Source of the DNA: a virus
Strand: one strand, 5' to 3'
IMG/VR virus record: IMGVR_UViG_3300008516_000249
Coordinates: 1-39,690 of that record
DNA: 39,690 nucleotides
Translations under genes and position numbers: made by a program
Shown: in pieces, positions 1 to 5,778 of the stretch
Numbering within the stretch: the first letter of the stretch is position 1
Layout of the letters: every line of letters begins with the position of its first letter
Notes under the pieces: generated by a model
Database searches by the model: none
What the model was told of the DNA's origin: nothing
The model's input: only the letters and a program-made list of their open reading frames with translations

Positions 1-207
1 TTTTTGCCCCCTGGATGGCCTGATTGTGTCATACCCATACCAGAAGAGCATACCCTTTATGTTGAACTTAAAGCCGGGAAAGCAAAACGTAGCGATAAAC
101 AAGAACTTACCCGGCTGATGTTTATGGCATTGGGGCACACTATTCATAAAATTAATTCATTTAAGGGATATTTGGCCCTTATAGATAAAACATTGAGGAG
201 GCAATGA
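1..207 (+). CDS. VRR-NUC domain nuclease, 5' truncated by window edge
   Basis: The frame is open from the first base, so the gene starts upstream of the window. The visible C-terminal part has the VRR-NUC signature: GWPD near the start, then VELKAGKAKRSDKQ, which gives the PD...(E)xK catalytic arrangement plus the conserved S..Q. Family members are small stand-alone PD-(D/E)xK nucleases common in phage replication or recombination modules, where they may process branched DNA. The stop overlaps the start region of the next gene, so they are probably co-translated. The motif is clear; the biological role is inferred from the family. Confidence 0.85.
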   Translation, partial: FLPPGWPDCVIPIPEEHTLYVELKAGKAKRSDKQELTRLMFMALGHTIHKINSFKGYLALIDKTLRRQ

Positions 208-392
208 TGTTTGAATGCTCATTTTGTGGAAAAAGAGAGAATGAAGTAGGCTACCTTATCACTAATCCAAAGGTCAATATCTGTAATGAGTGTGTGTTGC
301 TGTGTGTCGAAGTCATTATAGAGGACTCTATTAAGGCTCGGAAGGAAAACCATGAATTAAAAAAGGCTTTGCATTTGATTGAGACAATGTAA
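207..392 (+). CDS. Stand-alone ClpX-type zinc-binding domain protein
   Basis: This 61-residue protein is almost only a ClpX N-terminal zinc-binding domain (zf-C4_ClpX). Cysteines at 4, 7, 26 and 29 sit in CSFCGK...LI..P.V.IC.ECV.LC, the pattern of host ClpX, followed by a short charged helix. No AAA+ domain is present. GGAGG at 197-201 fits the ATG at 207 better than the one at 204, which overlaps the preceding stop. In ClpX this domain dimerises and binds adaptors such as SspB and some substrates. A phage copy could therefore compete for adaptors or dock on ClpX, but that function is inference. Confidence 0.88.
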   Translation: MFECSFCGKRENEVGYLITNPKVNICNECVLLCVEVIIEDSIKARKENHELKKALHLIETM

Positions 393-406
393 GGAAGGAG
401 TAAACC

Positions 407-508
407 ATGTCAGAATATATCTACTGGCCTGCCTTAATCCCCACCGCCCTCATGGCCTTAATCTATTTTGGGTTATGGATTGCGGAGGAGAGGGGAAGGA
501 ATAAATGA
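407..508 (+). CDS. Small single-pass membrane protein, 33 aa
   Basis: A short ORF with AAGGAGG-like sequence just upstream (GGAAGGAG at 393-400) and a stop overlapping the next start (ATGA at 505). The protein has one hydrophobic segment from about residue 9 to 25 (ALIPTALMALIYFGLWIA) and a charged tail (EERGRNK). It resembles the tiny membrane peptides often found in phage early operons. No function is recognised. The good ribosome site and tight coupling are the main reasons to call it. Confidence 0.6.
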   Translation: MSEYIYWPALIPTALMALIYFGLWIAEERGRNK

Positions 509-930
509 AAATCTATATCGCTTCAAGTTGGAAAAATCAATGGACAGCTATTGATTTAGCTCAATATTTAAGAGAATTAGGTCATGAAGTTGACTGTTTT
601 GCTGATAGCTCTACAGGCCGATATGTATTCCATTTTTCAGAAATAGGTAATACAGATCAACTCAATGCTGTGAATTTTCTTGAAGACAAGCGTAGCCTTA
701 AAGCGTTCCAAGAGGATAAGAAATGGTTAGATTGGTGCGAATGTTGTGTATTGCTTTTGCCTGCCGGAAAATCTTCACATTTAGAAGCTGGTTATATTAA
801 AGGTCAACAAAAGAAACTTGTTATTTTTGCTCCTGGGGGATTCCCGAAATGTGAATTTGATGTCATGTATGGATTTGCAGATTTATTAACATATAAATTG
901 TTTAATCTAAATCAATTTTTGGAACAATGA
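505..930 (+). CDS. Nucleoside 2-deoxyribosyltransferase-like protein
   Basis: 141 residues. The N-terminus MKIYIASSW and the later motif LLPAGKSSHLEAGY (about residues 84-97) are characteristic of the nucleoside 2-deoxyribosyltransferase-like superfamily; the Glu in HLEAGY corresponds to the catalytic region. Relatives exchange bases on deoxynucleosides or hydrolyse nucleotides, so a role in phage nucleotide metabolism or salvage is plausible. The start overlaps the previous stop and is preceded by GAGGGGAAGGA. Fold assignment is fairly secure, the exact substrate is unknown. Confidence 0.75.
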   Translation: MKIYIASSWKNQWTAIDLAQYLRELGHEVDCFADSSTGRYVFHFSEIGNTDQLNAVNFLEDKRSLKAFQEDKKWLDWCECCVLLLPAGKSSHLEAGYIKGQQKKLVIFAPGGFPKCEFDVMYGFADLLTYKLFNLNQFLEQ

Positions 931-1070
931 TAGAAATCCTATCCACAACCCTCGCACTTCTTTGGCTGGCCCGGAAGCCTAACCTTTTTAGGCTCTATGT
1001 CACATTGGGTATGTGTTTGATTGATTTCATGGGTGTGGTCTTTATTGATATTGAGGGGATGATGGTATGA
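927..1070 (+). CDS. Small hydrophobic protein, 47 aa
   Basis: The ATG overlaps the stop of the deoxyribosyltransferase-like gene (ATGA) and its own stop overlaps the ATG of the PP-loop gene at 1067, so it fills the gap exactly. Two hydrophobic stretches are visible, residues 4-15 and about 23-41, separated by ARKPNLFR, which suggests a two-pass membrane protein. No family is recognised. The perfect start/stop coupling on both sides supports it as a real gene. Confidence 0.6.
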   Translation: MIEILSTTLALLWLARKPNLFRLYVTLGMCLIDFMGVVFIDIEGMMV

Positions 1071-1762
1071 AGCAATATCTCTCATACGGTGGCGGTGTTA
1101 ATTCAACAGCAATGCTTGTTTTGCTTCACGATGAAGGAATACACTTTGAATCCATTTATGTCGATCATGGTTGTGACTGGCCCGAAACAAGAGAATATAT
1201 ACAGATGATTACTGAGAAATACCCTATCACTATCCTAAAACCTAATGTCGAGGGTTATGATAATCTTTATAGCTATAGCGATCATTACAAGATGATCCCT
1301 TCTCGAATGAAAAGATGGTGTACTGACAAATTTAAGGTGAGAGTTATCAATCAATATGTCGAAACGCCCTGTTTTTCTTTGATCGGATTTTCCACAGATG
1401 AAGGCCACCGTGCCAAACCGCAATATAAAGATGGAATCGAGAACCGATTCCCACTTATAGAAAGAGAAATTAATAGAAGGCAATGCAAAGAAATTATCAA
1501 TGAACATAACCTGCCTATGCCAATAAAAAGCGGCTGCTGGTTTTGTCCTTTCCAACGAGTAGGACAATGGAAGAAATTAAGGCGACAGCATCCAGACCTA
1601 TACTGTAAGGCCAAGCACTTAGAGGATCAGGAAATAGAAGCAAGGCGCAAGATAGGAAAAGGGCCTCTATATTTAGAGAAAAAACCCTTAGATAAGGTGG
1701 TTAAGGAATCCCAGAATGTACTTTTTAAGGATATGAAACCGCCTTGTTATTGTGAATTATGA
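1067..1762 (+). CDS. PAPS reductase-like PP-loop protein
   Basis: 231 residues. The PP-loop SYGGGVNSTA (residues 6-15) is the ATP-pyrophosphatase signature of the adenine nucleotide alpha-hydrolase/PAPS reductase superfamily. Later cysteine motifs RWCTDKFK (about 85-92) and SGCWFCPFQ (about 155-163) match phage-encoded PAPS-reductase-like proteins and DndC-type relatives, and may bind a metal or Fe-S cluster. Such phage proteins are usually annotated as phosphoadenosine phosphosulfate reductase, but true sulfate reduction is doubtful; nucleotide or DNA/RNA modification is an alternative. GAGGGGATGATGGT provides the ribosome site. Confidence 0.82.
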   Translation: MKQYLSYGGGVNSTAMLVLLHDEGIHFESIYVDHGCDWPETREYIQMITEKYPITILKPNVEGYDNLYSYSDHYKMIPSRMKRWCTDKFKVRVINQYVETPCFSLIGFSTDEGHRAKPQYKDGIENRFPLIEREINRRQCKEIINEHNLPMPIKSGCWFCPFQRVGQWKKLRRQHPDLYCKAKHLEDQEIEARRKIGKGPLYLEKKPLDKVVKESQNVLFKDMKPPCYCEL

Positions 1763-1780
1763 TTTGTGGGGGATGATGGT

Positions 1781-1948
1781 ATGAAAAAAGAAGAATACGA
1801 ATGTGTAACCTCAGACTGTGATTTTGTGGAGATATGGCCCTCGTATGATGAATTCCGATGTAAACATGATAGCCTGCCATCAGAGGGACGAGAGATTAAG
1901 ACAAAGAAAATACCGAAATGGTGTCCACTTAGTCGGAGGGTGAGGTGA
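1781..1948 (+). CDS. Hypothetical Cys-containing protein, 55 aa
   Basis: The ATG at 1781 follows GGGG (1769-1772) at a good distance and is preferred over an in-frame GTG at 1766 that has no ribosome site. Cysteines in YECVTSDCDF, FRCKHD and KWCPL could form a zinc site (C-x5-C, then two single Cys and a His). No known family is recognised. The stop overlaps the GTG start of the MmcB-like gene, which suggests translational coupling. Confidence 0.65.
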   Translation: MKKEEYECVTSDCDFVEIWPSYDEFRCKHDSLPSEGREIKTKKIPKWCPLSRRVR

Positions 1949-2409
1949 GTTTATTTACTGAATGGGATGAACATTATAAAAGAGCAATTTGGACACATCA
2001 TCGCCCAGAAGAATGGGCAGTTATTTTTGAACTTAGATTAGGTACTGGGTACGGAGGATATTGGACTGAGACAAAAATAGATGCCTTTGCCTTAAACTGT
2101 TATCCATCTAAAGGAAACCACAAAATAGCTTATGAAATTAAAAGGACTCGGACTGATTTTTTAAGTGAACTAAAAAAACCCCTCAAGCGGCACCCTGCCC
2201 TAATGTTTAGCAATCAATTTTTTTTCGCTACGCCAGAAAGCCTGATTAAAGTCAAGGAATTACCTCAAGAAGCCGGGTTGGTGGAAATAGATGCACAAGG
2301 AAATTATCACATAAAAGTAAAGGCACCTTACCGGGAAGCTTATCCTCCTGTTTGGCCATTATTGGCTTCAATAGCAAGAAGGTTAGATAGAAGGGAAAGA
2401 GAAAAGTAG
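1945..2409 (+). CDS. MmcB-like PD-(D/E)xK DNA repair protein
   Basis: 154 residues, GTG start overlapping the upstream stop, with GGAGGGTGAG just ahead. The core ETKIDAFAL (D46) followed by IAYEIKRTRTDF (E64, K66) is the catalytic D...ExK set of a restriction-endonuclease-like fold. The flanking text (YPSKGNHKIAYEIK, FFFATPE, AGLVEI) resembles MmcB-family DNA repair proteins and related phage proteins. Expected role is DNA repair or end processing. It is the last gene before the repeat-rich region and replication gene. Confidence 0.72.
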   Translation: MSLFTEWDEHYKRAIWTHHRPEEWAVIFELRLGTGYGGYWTETKIDAFALNCYPSKGNHKIAYEIKRTRTDFLSELKKPLKRHPALMFSNQFFFATPESLIKVKELPQEAGLVEIDAQGNYHIKVKAPYREAYPPVWPLLASIARRLDRREREK

Positions 2410-2468
2410 GTGACCCGTGGTTCTGGTACTGGAATTTACATGGAAAATAGCCCCTTCTTATAGGTATT

Positions 2469-2498
2469 GTACTTCTGGTACTTCTGGTACTTCTGGTA
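2469..2498. repeat. Three tandem 9-bp direct repeats (GTACTTCTG)
   Basis: The unit GTACTTCTG occurs at 2469, 2478 and 2487, followed by GTA. Related partial copies lie at 2421-2430 (TTCTGGTACT) and 2620-2630 (ATACTTCTGGG). Perfect head-to-tail spacing of nine bases is seen directly in the sequence. Confidence 0.85.
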
Positions 2499-2540
2499 AA
2501 TTATAAGTTATTAAAATAGTTGATAAAAAAGAGAATCTAC

Positions 2541-2604
2541 GAGGGGTACGCATGAGGGGTACGATTCACCAGGGGTATGAGAGGTACGAGGGGTATGAGA
2601 GGTA
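2541..2604. repeat. Cluster of six GAGGGGTAYG direct repeats
   Basis: GAGGGGTACG is present at 2541-2550 and 2554-2563. AGGGGTATGA (2571), GAGGTACG (2581), GAGGGGTATG (2588) and GAGAGGTA (2597-2604) are variants. The repeats have irregular spacing of 7 to 17 bases, as protein-binding iterons often do. Confidence 0.75.
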
Positions 2605-2693
2605 AAGCAAAAAAAGACTATACTTCTGGGTAGTATATAGACTGAATATATATTTAAGAAGATTTACTCACAGATGTATAAGGGGGGCAGGTT

Positions 2694-2825
2694 GTGGGAA
2701 AGGTATGGAAAACTGAAAAGATGTCATTAACTGGTGTGGAAAAGCAAACAAAGCAAAAGGTTAAGACTAAGAAAAAGAAAGGAATAAATGACCCAACCCC
2801 CCGCTTTTCAATTATATGCTGCTGA
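2694..2825 (+). CDS. Possible small basic protein, 43 aa
   Basis: A GTG at 2694 follows a strong AGGGGGG ribosome site (2681-2687). The product is short and very lysine-rich in its middle (KQKVKTKKKKG), ending FSIICC. No family is recognised. It overlaps the following 17-codon ORF in another frame, so one of the two may be spurious. The main support is the ribosome site. Confidence 0.35.
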   Translation: MGKVWKTEKMSLTGVEKQTKQKVKTKKKKGINDPTPRFSIICC

Positions 2826-2841
2826 TTTTTATATGGAATAA
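2788..2841 (+). pseudogene. DUF1376-like N-terminal remnant, 17 codons
   Basis: The reading frame encodes MTQPPAFQLYAADFYME and then stops. The string PAFQLYAADF looks like the extreme N-terminus of DUF1376-type phage replication proteins (PAFxxYxxDF). The rest of such a protein is absent; a different replication gene begins four bases later. I read it as the stub of a replaced or decayed replication gene, or as a short leader peptide coupled to the downstream start. Confidence 0.4.
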
Positions 2842-2844
2842 AAC

Positions 2845-3633
2845 ATGACAGGCTGGTTTAAACTCTGGCGATATCTTTTTAAAAAACCTATTTGGCTTAG
2901 GTCAAATCCAGAACAGAAAACTGTTCTTATTGCCCTTATGGGGATGGTTAATTATGAATCTAATCAATGGGAATGGGGAGGAAAAAGGTTTGATTTAGTA
3001 CCCGGTCAAGTCATTACATCATATGCTAATATCCAACAAAGGTGTGGAAGCGGTATAAGTCAACAAAACGTAAGATCCAGCATAGCAAGATTCAAAAAAT
3101 TGGGATTTCTAACAAGCGAATCAACAAACGCTGGGACATTAATAACTATAGAGAATTGGGGTATTTATCAAGGTGATGATCCTGATGTCAACAAAGTAAT
3201 CAACAAGTGGCCAACAAACGGCCAACAAACGGCCAACAAACGGCCAACAAAGCAACCAACACCTATTAAAGAAAAGAATAAGAATATAAAGAATATAAAG
3301 AAAGAAGAGATACCCAAAAAATCATACCGTGAATTTGTCACTTTAACAGAAGGAGAATACCAAAAACTTATTTCTAAATTCGGTAAGGATAAAACAGATA
3401 AGATTCTTGATAAGCTAAATAATGCTAAAGGCTCTAAGGGTTATAAATATGTATCTGATTATCATGCTATCTTTTCATGGGTGCTTAAGGAGGTAGAGAA
3501 AGAAGAGATAACCCAGGACCAAAAGGGTACAACGATGGCCTGCAAGCAATGTGGGGATAGTGGGCGGTATATCAATATTGATGAGGATGGATTATGCGCC
3601 GGTTGTTTGACCAAGAATTTATCCGCGAAATGA
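2845..3633 (+). CDS. Phage replication initiator with winged-helix and zinc finger
   Basis: 262 residues. The N-terminal part (MTGWFKLWRYLFKKPIW..., VPGQVITSYANIQQRCG, ISQQNVRSSIARFKKLGFL, ITIENWGIYQ) matches the winged-helix N-terminal domain of phage replication organiser proteins. Residues about 117-145 are a low-complexity N/Q/T/P/K linker encoded by 11-bp DNA repeats. The C-terminus has a four-cysteine zinc motif (C233, C236, C251, C254). The DNA repeats inside the gene resemble an origin embedded in an initiator gene, as in lambda O. No helicase gene is visible in the window, so the host helicase is probably recruited. Confidence 0.78.
   Translation: MTGWFKLWRYLFKKPIWLRSNPEQKTVLIALMGMVNYESNQWEWGGKRFDLVPGQVITSYANIQQRCGSGISQQNVRSSIARFKKLGFLTSESTNAGTLITIENWGIYQGDDPDVNKVINKWPTNGQQTANKRPTKQPTPIKEKNKNIKNIKKEEIPKKSYREFVTLTEGEYQKLISKFGKDKTDKILDKLNNAKGSKGYKYVSDYHAIFSWVLKEVEKEEITQDQKGTTMACKQCGDSGRYINIDEDGLCAGCLTKNLSAK
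3209..3252. repeat. Four tandem 11-bp iterons inside the initiator gene (candidate origin)
   Basis: GGCCAACAAAC begins at 3209, 3220 and 3231, and a fourth copy at 3242 ends in G instead of C. The 11-bp period is not a multiple of three, so each copy is read in a different frame, yet all are near perfect. That argues for conservation of the DNA rather than the protein. Isolated CAACAAA matches lie upstream at about 3035, 3060, 3121 and 3189. An A-rich, unwinding-prone tract (about 3266-3316) follows directly. Confidence 0.7.
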
Positions 3634-3791
3634 ATTACCGGGCAAACCTACTTAAAAAGACCGAAGCCCTACGGAAATCGGATAATCTGAAATATAGTAG
3701 CTTGGTTGAGAAATATAAGGCAGAGCATGGGCGGTTGTATAAGATGCCGATTGAGAGGTTAAAGGAATTGGTTGGGGAGATAACAATTTAA
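3594..3791 (+). CDS. Hypothetical protein, 65 aa
   Basis: The ATG at 3594 follows GAGG (3583-3586) with seven bases of spacing. It overlaps the end of the initiator gene by 40 bases; an alternative ATG at 3630 overlaps that stop as ATGA but lacks a ribosome site. The product is charged and probably helical (LLKKTEALRKSDNLKYSSLVEKYKAE is typical). No family is recognised. Its position behind the initiator suggests a replication accessory role only by association. Confidence 0.6.
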   Translation: MRRLFDQEFIREMNYRANLLKKTEALRKSDNLKYSSLVEKYKAEHGRLYKMPIERLKELVGEITI

Positions 3792-3803
3792 CTTGAGGGT
3801 AAA

Positions 3804-4031
3804 ATGATAAAACTGATTTGTAAAGATCGTACCGAGCCGGTGAAGGAGGAATATCCATGTCTTAAAATATCTGACTTTCACCGTATTGTAGCCTTTACTG
3901 GCCCAAGAAGTGGCTATGAATTAAGACCAATTCCAGGAGATGATGGTACATTATTTTATTATTCTGATAAGTGGTCTGAGGAGATGTATAAATCCTACAA
4001 CGGTACTGTTGAATTCAGCAATGACTTATAA
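3804..4031 (+). CDS. Hypothetical protein, 75 aa
   Basis: Preceded by GAGGGT (3795-3800) at good spacing. The sequence (MIKLICKDRTEPV..., GPRSGYELRPIPGDDGTLFYY) is mixed alpha/beta and not recognisable. It is the last gene before the structured leader of the HNH endonuclease gene. Confidence 0.65.
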   Translation: MIKLICKDRTEPVKEEYPCLKISDFHRIVAFTGPRSGYELRPIPGDDGTLFYYSDKWSEEMYKSYNGTVEFSNDL

Positions 4032-4039
4032 TTAAAACA

Positions 4040-4111
4040 CCCCTGGCAAGATAGACAACCTTAATCGATTGTCTTTATGGATGGCCTCCACAAGCTGTTG
4101 CTTGCTAGGGG
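4040..4111 (+). promoter_or_regulatory. Structured leader able to sequester the HNH ribosome site
   Basis: CCCCTGGCAAG (4040-4050) pairs with CTTGCTAGGGG (4101-4111) over 11 positions with one G-U pair. Inside, AGACAA (4053-4058) pairs with TTGTCT (about 4069-4074). The right arm contains AGGGG, the likely ribosome site of the GTG at 4120. A competing small stem CAAGC/GCTTG (4091-4104) would free it. RNA occlusion of homing endonuclease ribosome sites is known in T4-type phages; here it is inferred from pairing alone. Confidence 0.5.
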
Positions 4112-4119
4112 TAAAGGGG

Positions 4120-4743
4120 GTGACTATAGAAAAAAAACAAAGAAAAACATATTATAAGATAAAGAGAACCTGGAATGAAGCACATCCCGAAAAGGTCAGA
4201 GCAAGCAGAAAAGCTTGGAACATCAGAAATCCTGATAAAGTAAAAGCACAAAAACAAGTTTGGCGTAAAAGGAATAAATTAAAGTTAAAACTACAAGCTA
4301 AAATTTATCATCAAACCAATAAAGAAACTATAAAGTTACGGAAGAAAATATGGTATCAAGCTAATAAAGAAAAAATACAAGCATCTCAAAAAACGTACTA
4401 TGAGGCTAATAAAGAAAAAACAAGAATTTGGAAAAAAGCTAATCTTGAAAAAGTTCGAGACTATAATCGTAAACGCCGCGCCTTAAAACATACCACACAA
4501 ATTGAGCCTATAAATGAAAAAATAGTATATTTTCGGGATGGAGGAATATGCCAGCATTGTAGGAAACGAATTAATAAAAAGCTTGAGTGGCCTCACCCTA
4601 TGAGTGCCAGCTTAGACCATATAGTCCCATTGAGTGAGGGAGGGGCTCATATATATAAGAATTTACAGTTGGCACATTTGGGATGTAATTTAAGTAAAAA
4701 AGTTGCTATTTTACCTCAAGGAGAACAATTGAGAATGTTTTAA
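4120..4743 (+). CDS. HNH endonuclease with repeated basic N-terminal region
   Basis: The C-terminal third carries an HNH zinc-finger nuclease: CQHC, then SLDHIVPLSEGG (catalytic DH), NLQLAHLGCN with the paired zinc Cys and conserved Asn. The N-terminal two thirds are lysine-rich repeats around KxWYQANKEK / KTYYEANKEK, probably extended DNA-contacting helices. GTG at 4120 has AGGGG eight bases upstream and is preferred over a TTG at 4069. Free-standing HNH genes like this are usually mobile homing endonucleases. It ends exactly against a leftward gene (stop 4743, opposite stop 4744). Confidence 0.82.
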   Translation: MTIEKKQRKTYYKIKRTWNEAHPEKVRASRKAWNIRNPDKVKAQKQVWRKRNKLKLKLQAKIYHQTNKETIKLRKKIWYQANKEKIQASQKTYYEANKEKTRIWKKANLEKVRDYNRKRRALKHTTQIEPINEKIVYFRDGGICQHCRKRINKKLEWPHPMSASLDHIVPLSEGGAHIYKNLQLAHLGCNLSKKVAILPQGEQLRMF

Positions 4744-4935
4744 TTATTCTTCCTTTAGTTCTTTGAAGATATATTTCTTAATTACAGGGCTTTTCCGGGT
4801 TAAGATGGTCTCCCTACACTCCCCAAAAATACTTTTAAGGCGGTATAGCTCCTCTTCCAATACCCTGATGTATTTTTCCTTCTCCTCAATGTTGTACCTC
4901 ATAGCACTTATGAGGGAATCGTTATTGTTTTTCAT
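4744..4935 (-). CDS. Small coiled-coil protein, 63 aa
   Basis: Leftward gene; the ATG at 4935 follows GGAAGGAG on the minus strand. The product starts MKNNNDSLISAMRY and is dominated by a charged heptad-like helix (EEKEKYIRVLEEELYRLKSIF), suggesting a coiled coil. No family is recognised. It is the last member of the leftward cluster and converges with the HNH gene with no gap. Confidence 0.7.
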   Translation of the reverse strand: MKNNNDSLISAMRYNIEEKEKYIRVLEEELYRLKSIFGECRETILTRKSPVIKKYIFKELKEE

Positions 4936-4957
4936 GGTGTCTCCTTCCAATTAAGGG

Positions 4958-5047
4958 TTATTGCTTTTTATTTATCTCTGCCTTACATATGTCATAGCAA
5001 AGGTAGATGGTGACTGCCAGAATTATGATGCCCTGTAGGTATTGCAT
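4958..5047 (-). CDS. Small single-pass membrane protein, 29 aa
   Basis: Leftward ORF preceded by AAATGGAGG-CAACC-ATG, a good ribosome site. The peptide MQYLQGIIILAVTIYLCYDI has one hydrophobic segment followed by a charged tail (CKAEINKKQ). Function unknown. The ribosome-site context closely resembles that of the two longer genes in the cluster. Confidence 0.55.
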   Translation of the reverse strand: MQYLQGIIILAVTIYLCYDICKAEINKKQ

Positions 5048-5117
5048 GGTTGCCTCCATTTAAGGTTAATCCTTCCCCTAAGCCCTCATCTAAGAGGGCC
5101 AGGGCAGGGGTTGGGGA

Positions 5118-5618
5118 TTAAACTACCTTGAAAGGTTTATCCCATTTGCCTATATTCAGGTGCAGATAAAAGTTAGTGTTGAAATAGTCAATCATCCCAT
5201 CTGAATCATCATAATTGTAAGAAGTTGATATTTGGCTGACCTTTTTCATACAGTCCCAAGCTTCTTTTGTTAGTTGGCATCCATTATTCCACCCTTCAAT
5301 TGGATAGGCGTTTTCATATGGTTCTTTGAAGGTGTATTGGTTTAATTGGGAGTAGGCTTCGTATGTATAACCTTGATCTTCCATGCTTTGAAATCCATGG
5401 TTTCCAAAAGAGCCCTTTTTAATTATTGCTTCAAAAGGTGCCTCCATTAATGAGATATAAAGAGACTGGCCCATTGAATACCTCTGAATCTGCACACTAA
5501 ACTTGCATTTTGGGTATTCTTTCTTGAGGTTAGTTTTTATGATCTTGGCAATTTCTTTAATGTCAAGATCCCGATTGTAGTTTTTGCCTTCCCATCCGTG
5601 GCCTGTGTAGTTTTGCAT
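5118..5618 (-). CDS. Hypothetical protein, 166 aa
   Basis: Leftward gene with TAAATGGAGGATAAGAA directly before the ATG. The text (ITSLY-free, with IKEIAKIIKTNLKKEYPKCKFSV near the N-terminus and many Tyr/Asn residues) resembles large-polyvalent-associated or LPD-type domains seen in phage and plasmid proteins, where D..IKEIAK.IR..LK..YP..KFSV is common. Length 166 residues. Assignment to such a family is tentative; function unknown, possibly carried on delivery of larger proteins in relatives. Confidence 0.7.
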   Translation of the reverse strand: MQNYTGHGWEGKNYNRDLDIKEIAKIIKTNLKKEYPKCKFSVQIQRYSMGQSLYISLMEAPFEAIIKKGSFGNHGFQSMEDQGYTYEAYSQLNQYTFKEPYENAYPIEGWNNGCQLTKEAWDCMKKVSQISTSYNYDDSDGMIDYFNTNFYLHLNIGKWDKPFKVV

Positions 5619-5632
5619 TTCTTATCCTCCAT

Positions 5633-5722
5633 TTACAGGTTAACTTCATACCACCTTCCAAGATAGAAGGCTATTAATATTAAGGCTGAATTGCCTATGC
5701 AGTAAATGATGAAGTCCATCAT
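5633..5722 (-). CDS. Small single-pass membrane protein, 29 aa
   Basis: Leftward ORF with CAGGAG upstream of its ATG. The peptide MMDFIIYCIGNSALILIAFYLG has one long hydrophobic segment and a short tail RWYEVNL. It sits between two longer leftward genes and leaves little space on either side, in keeping with the compact cluster. No function is recognised. Confidence 0.5.
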   Translation of the reverse strand: MMDFIIYCIGNSALILIAFYLGRWYEVNL

Positions 5723-5778
5723 TGTATGCTCCTGTTTAACTCTCATACCTACCCAGCTGGGAATGGGCAGGGTGAAGG

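Larger units (their letters stand above)
2410..2693. promoter_or_regulatory. Intergenic repeat region upstream of replication gene
   Basis: No convincing gene is seen here. The stretch holds three tandem copies of GTACTTCTG (2469-2498), six imperfect copies of GAGGGGTAYG (starting near 2541, 2554, 2571, 2581, 2588 and 2599), and a dyad TATACT-N7-AGTATA (2619-2637). An AT-rich tract follows. Its position directly before the replication initiator suggests regulatory iterons or origin-associated sites; this is inference from layout. Confidence 0.55.

Noticed and set aside
2469-2604. CRISPR-like array
   Set aside because: Repeat units are only 9-10 bases and either directly adjacent or a few bases apart. 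There are no unique spacers of typical length and no cas gene.
4032-4743. Group I intron carrying the HNH gene
   Set aside because: The pairing around 4040-4111 is real, but I cannot find the conserved P7/P3 core or a split host gene on the two sides. The upstream gene ends with its own stop.
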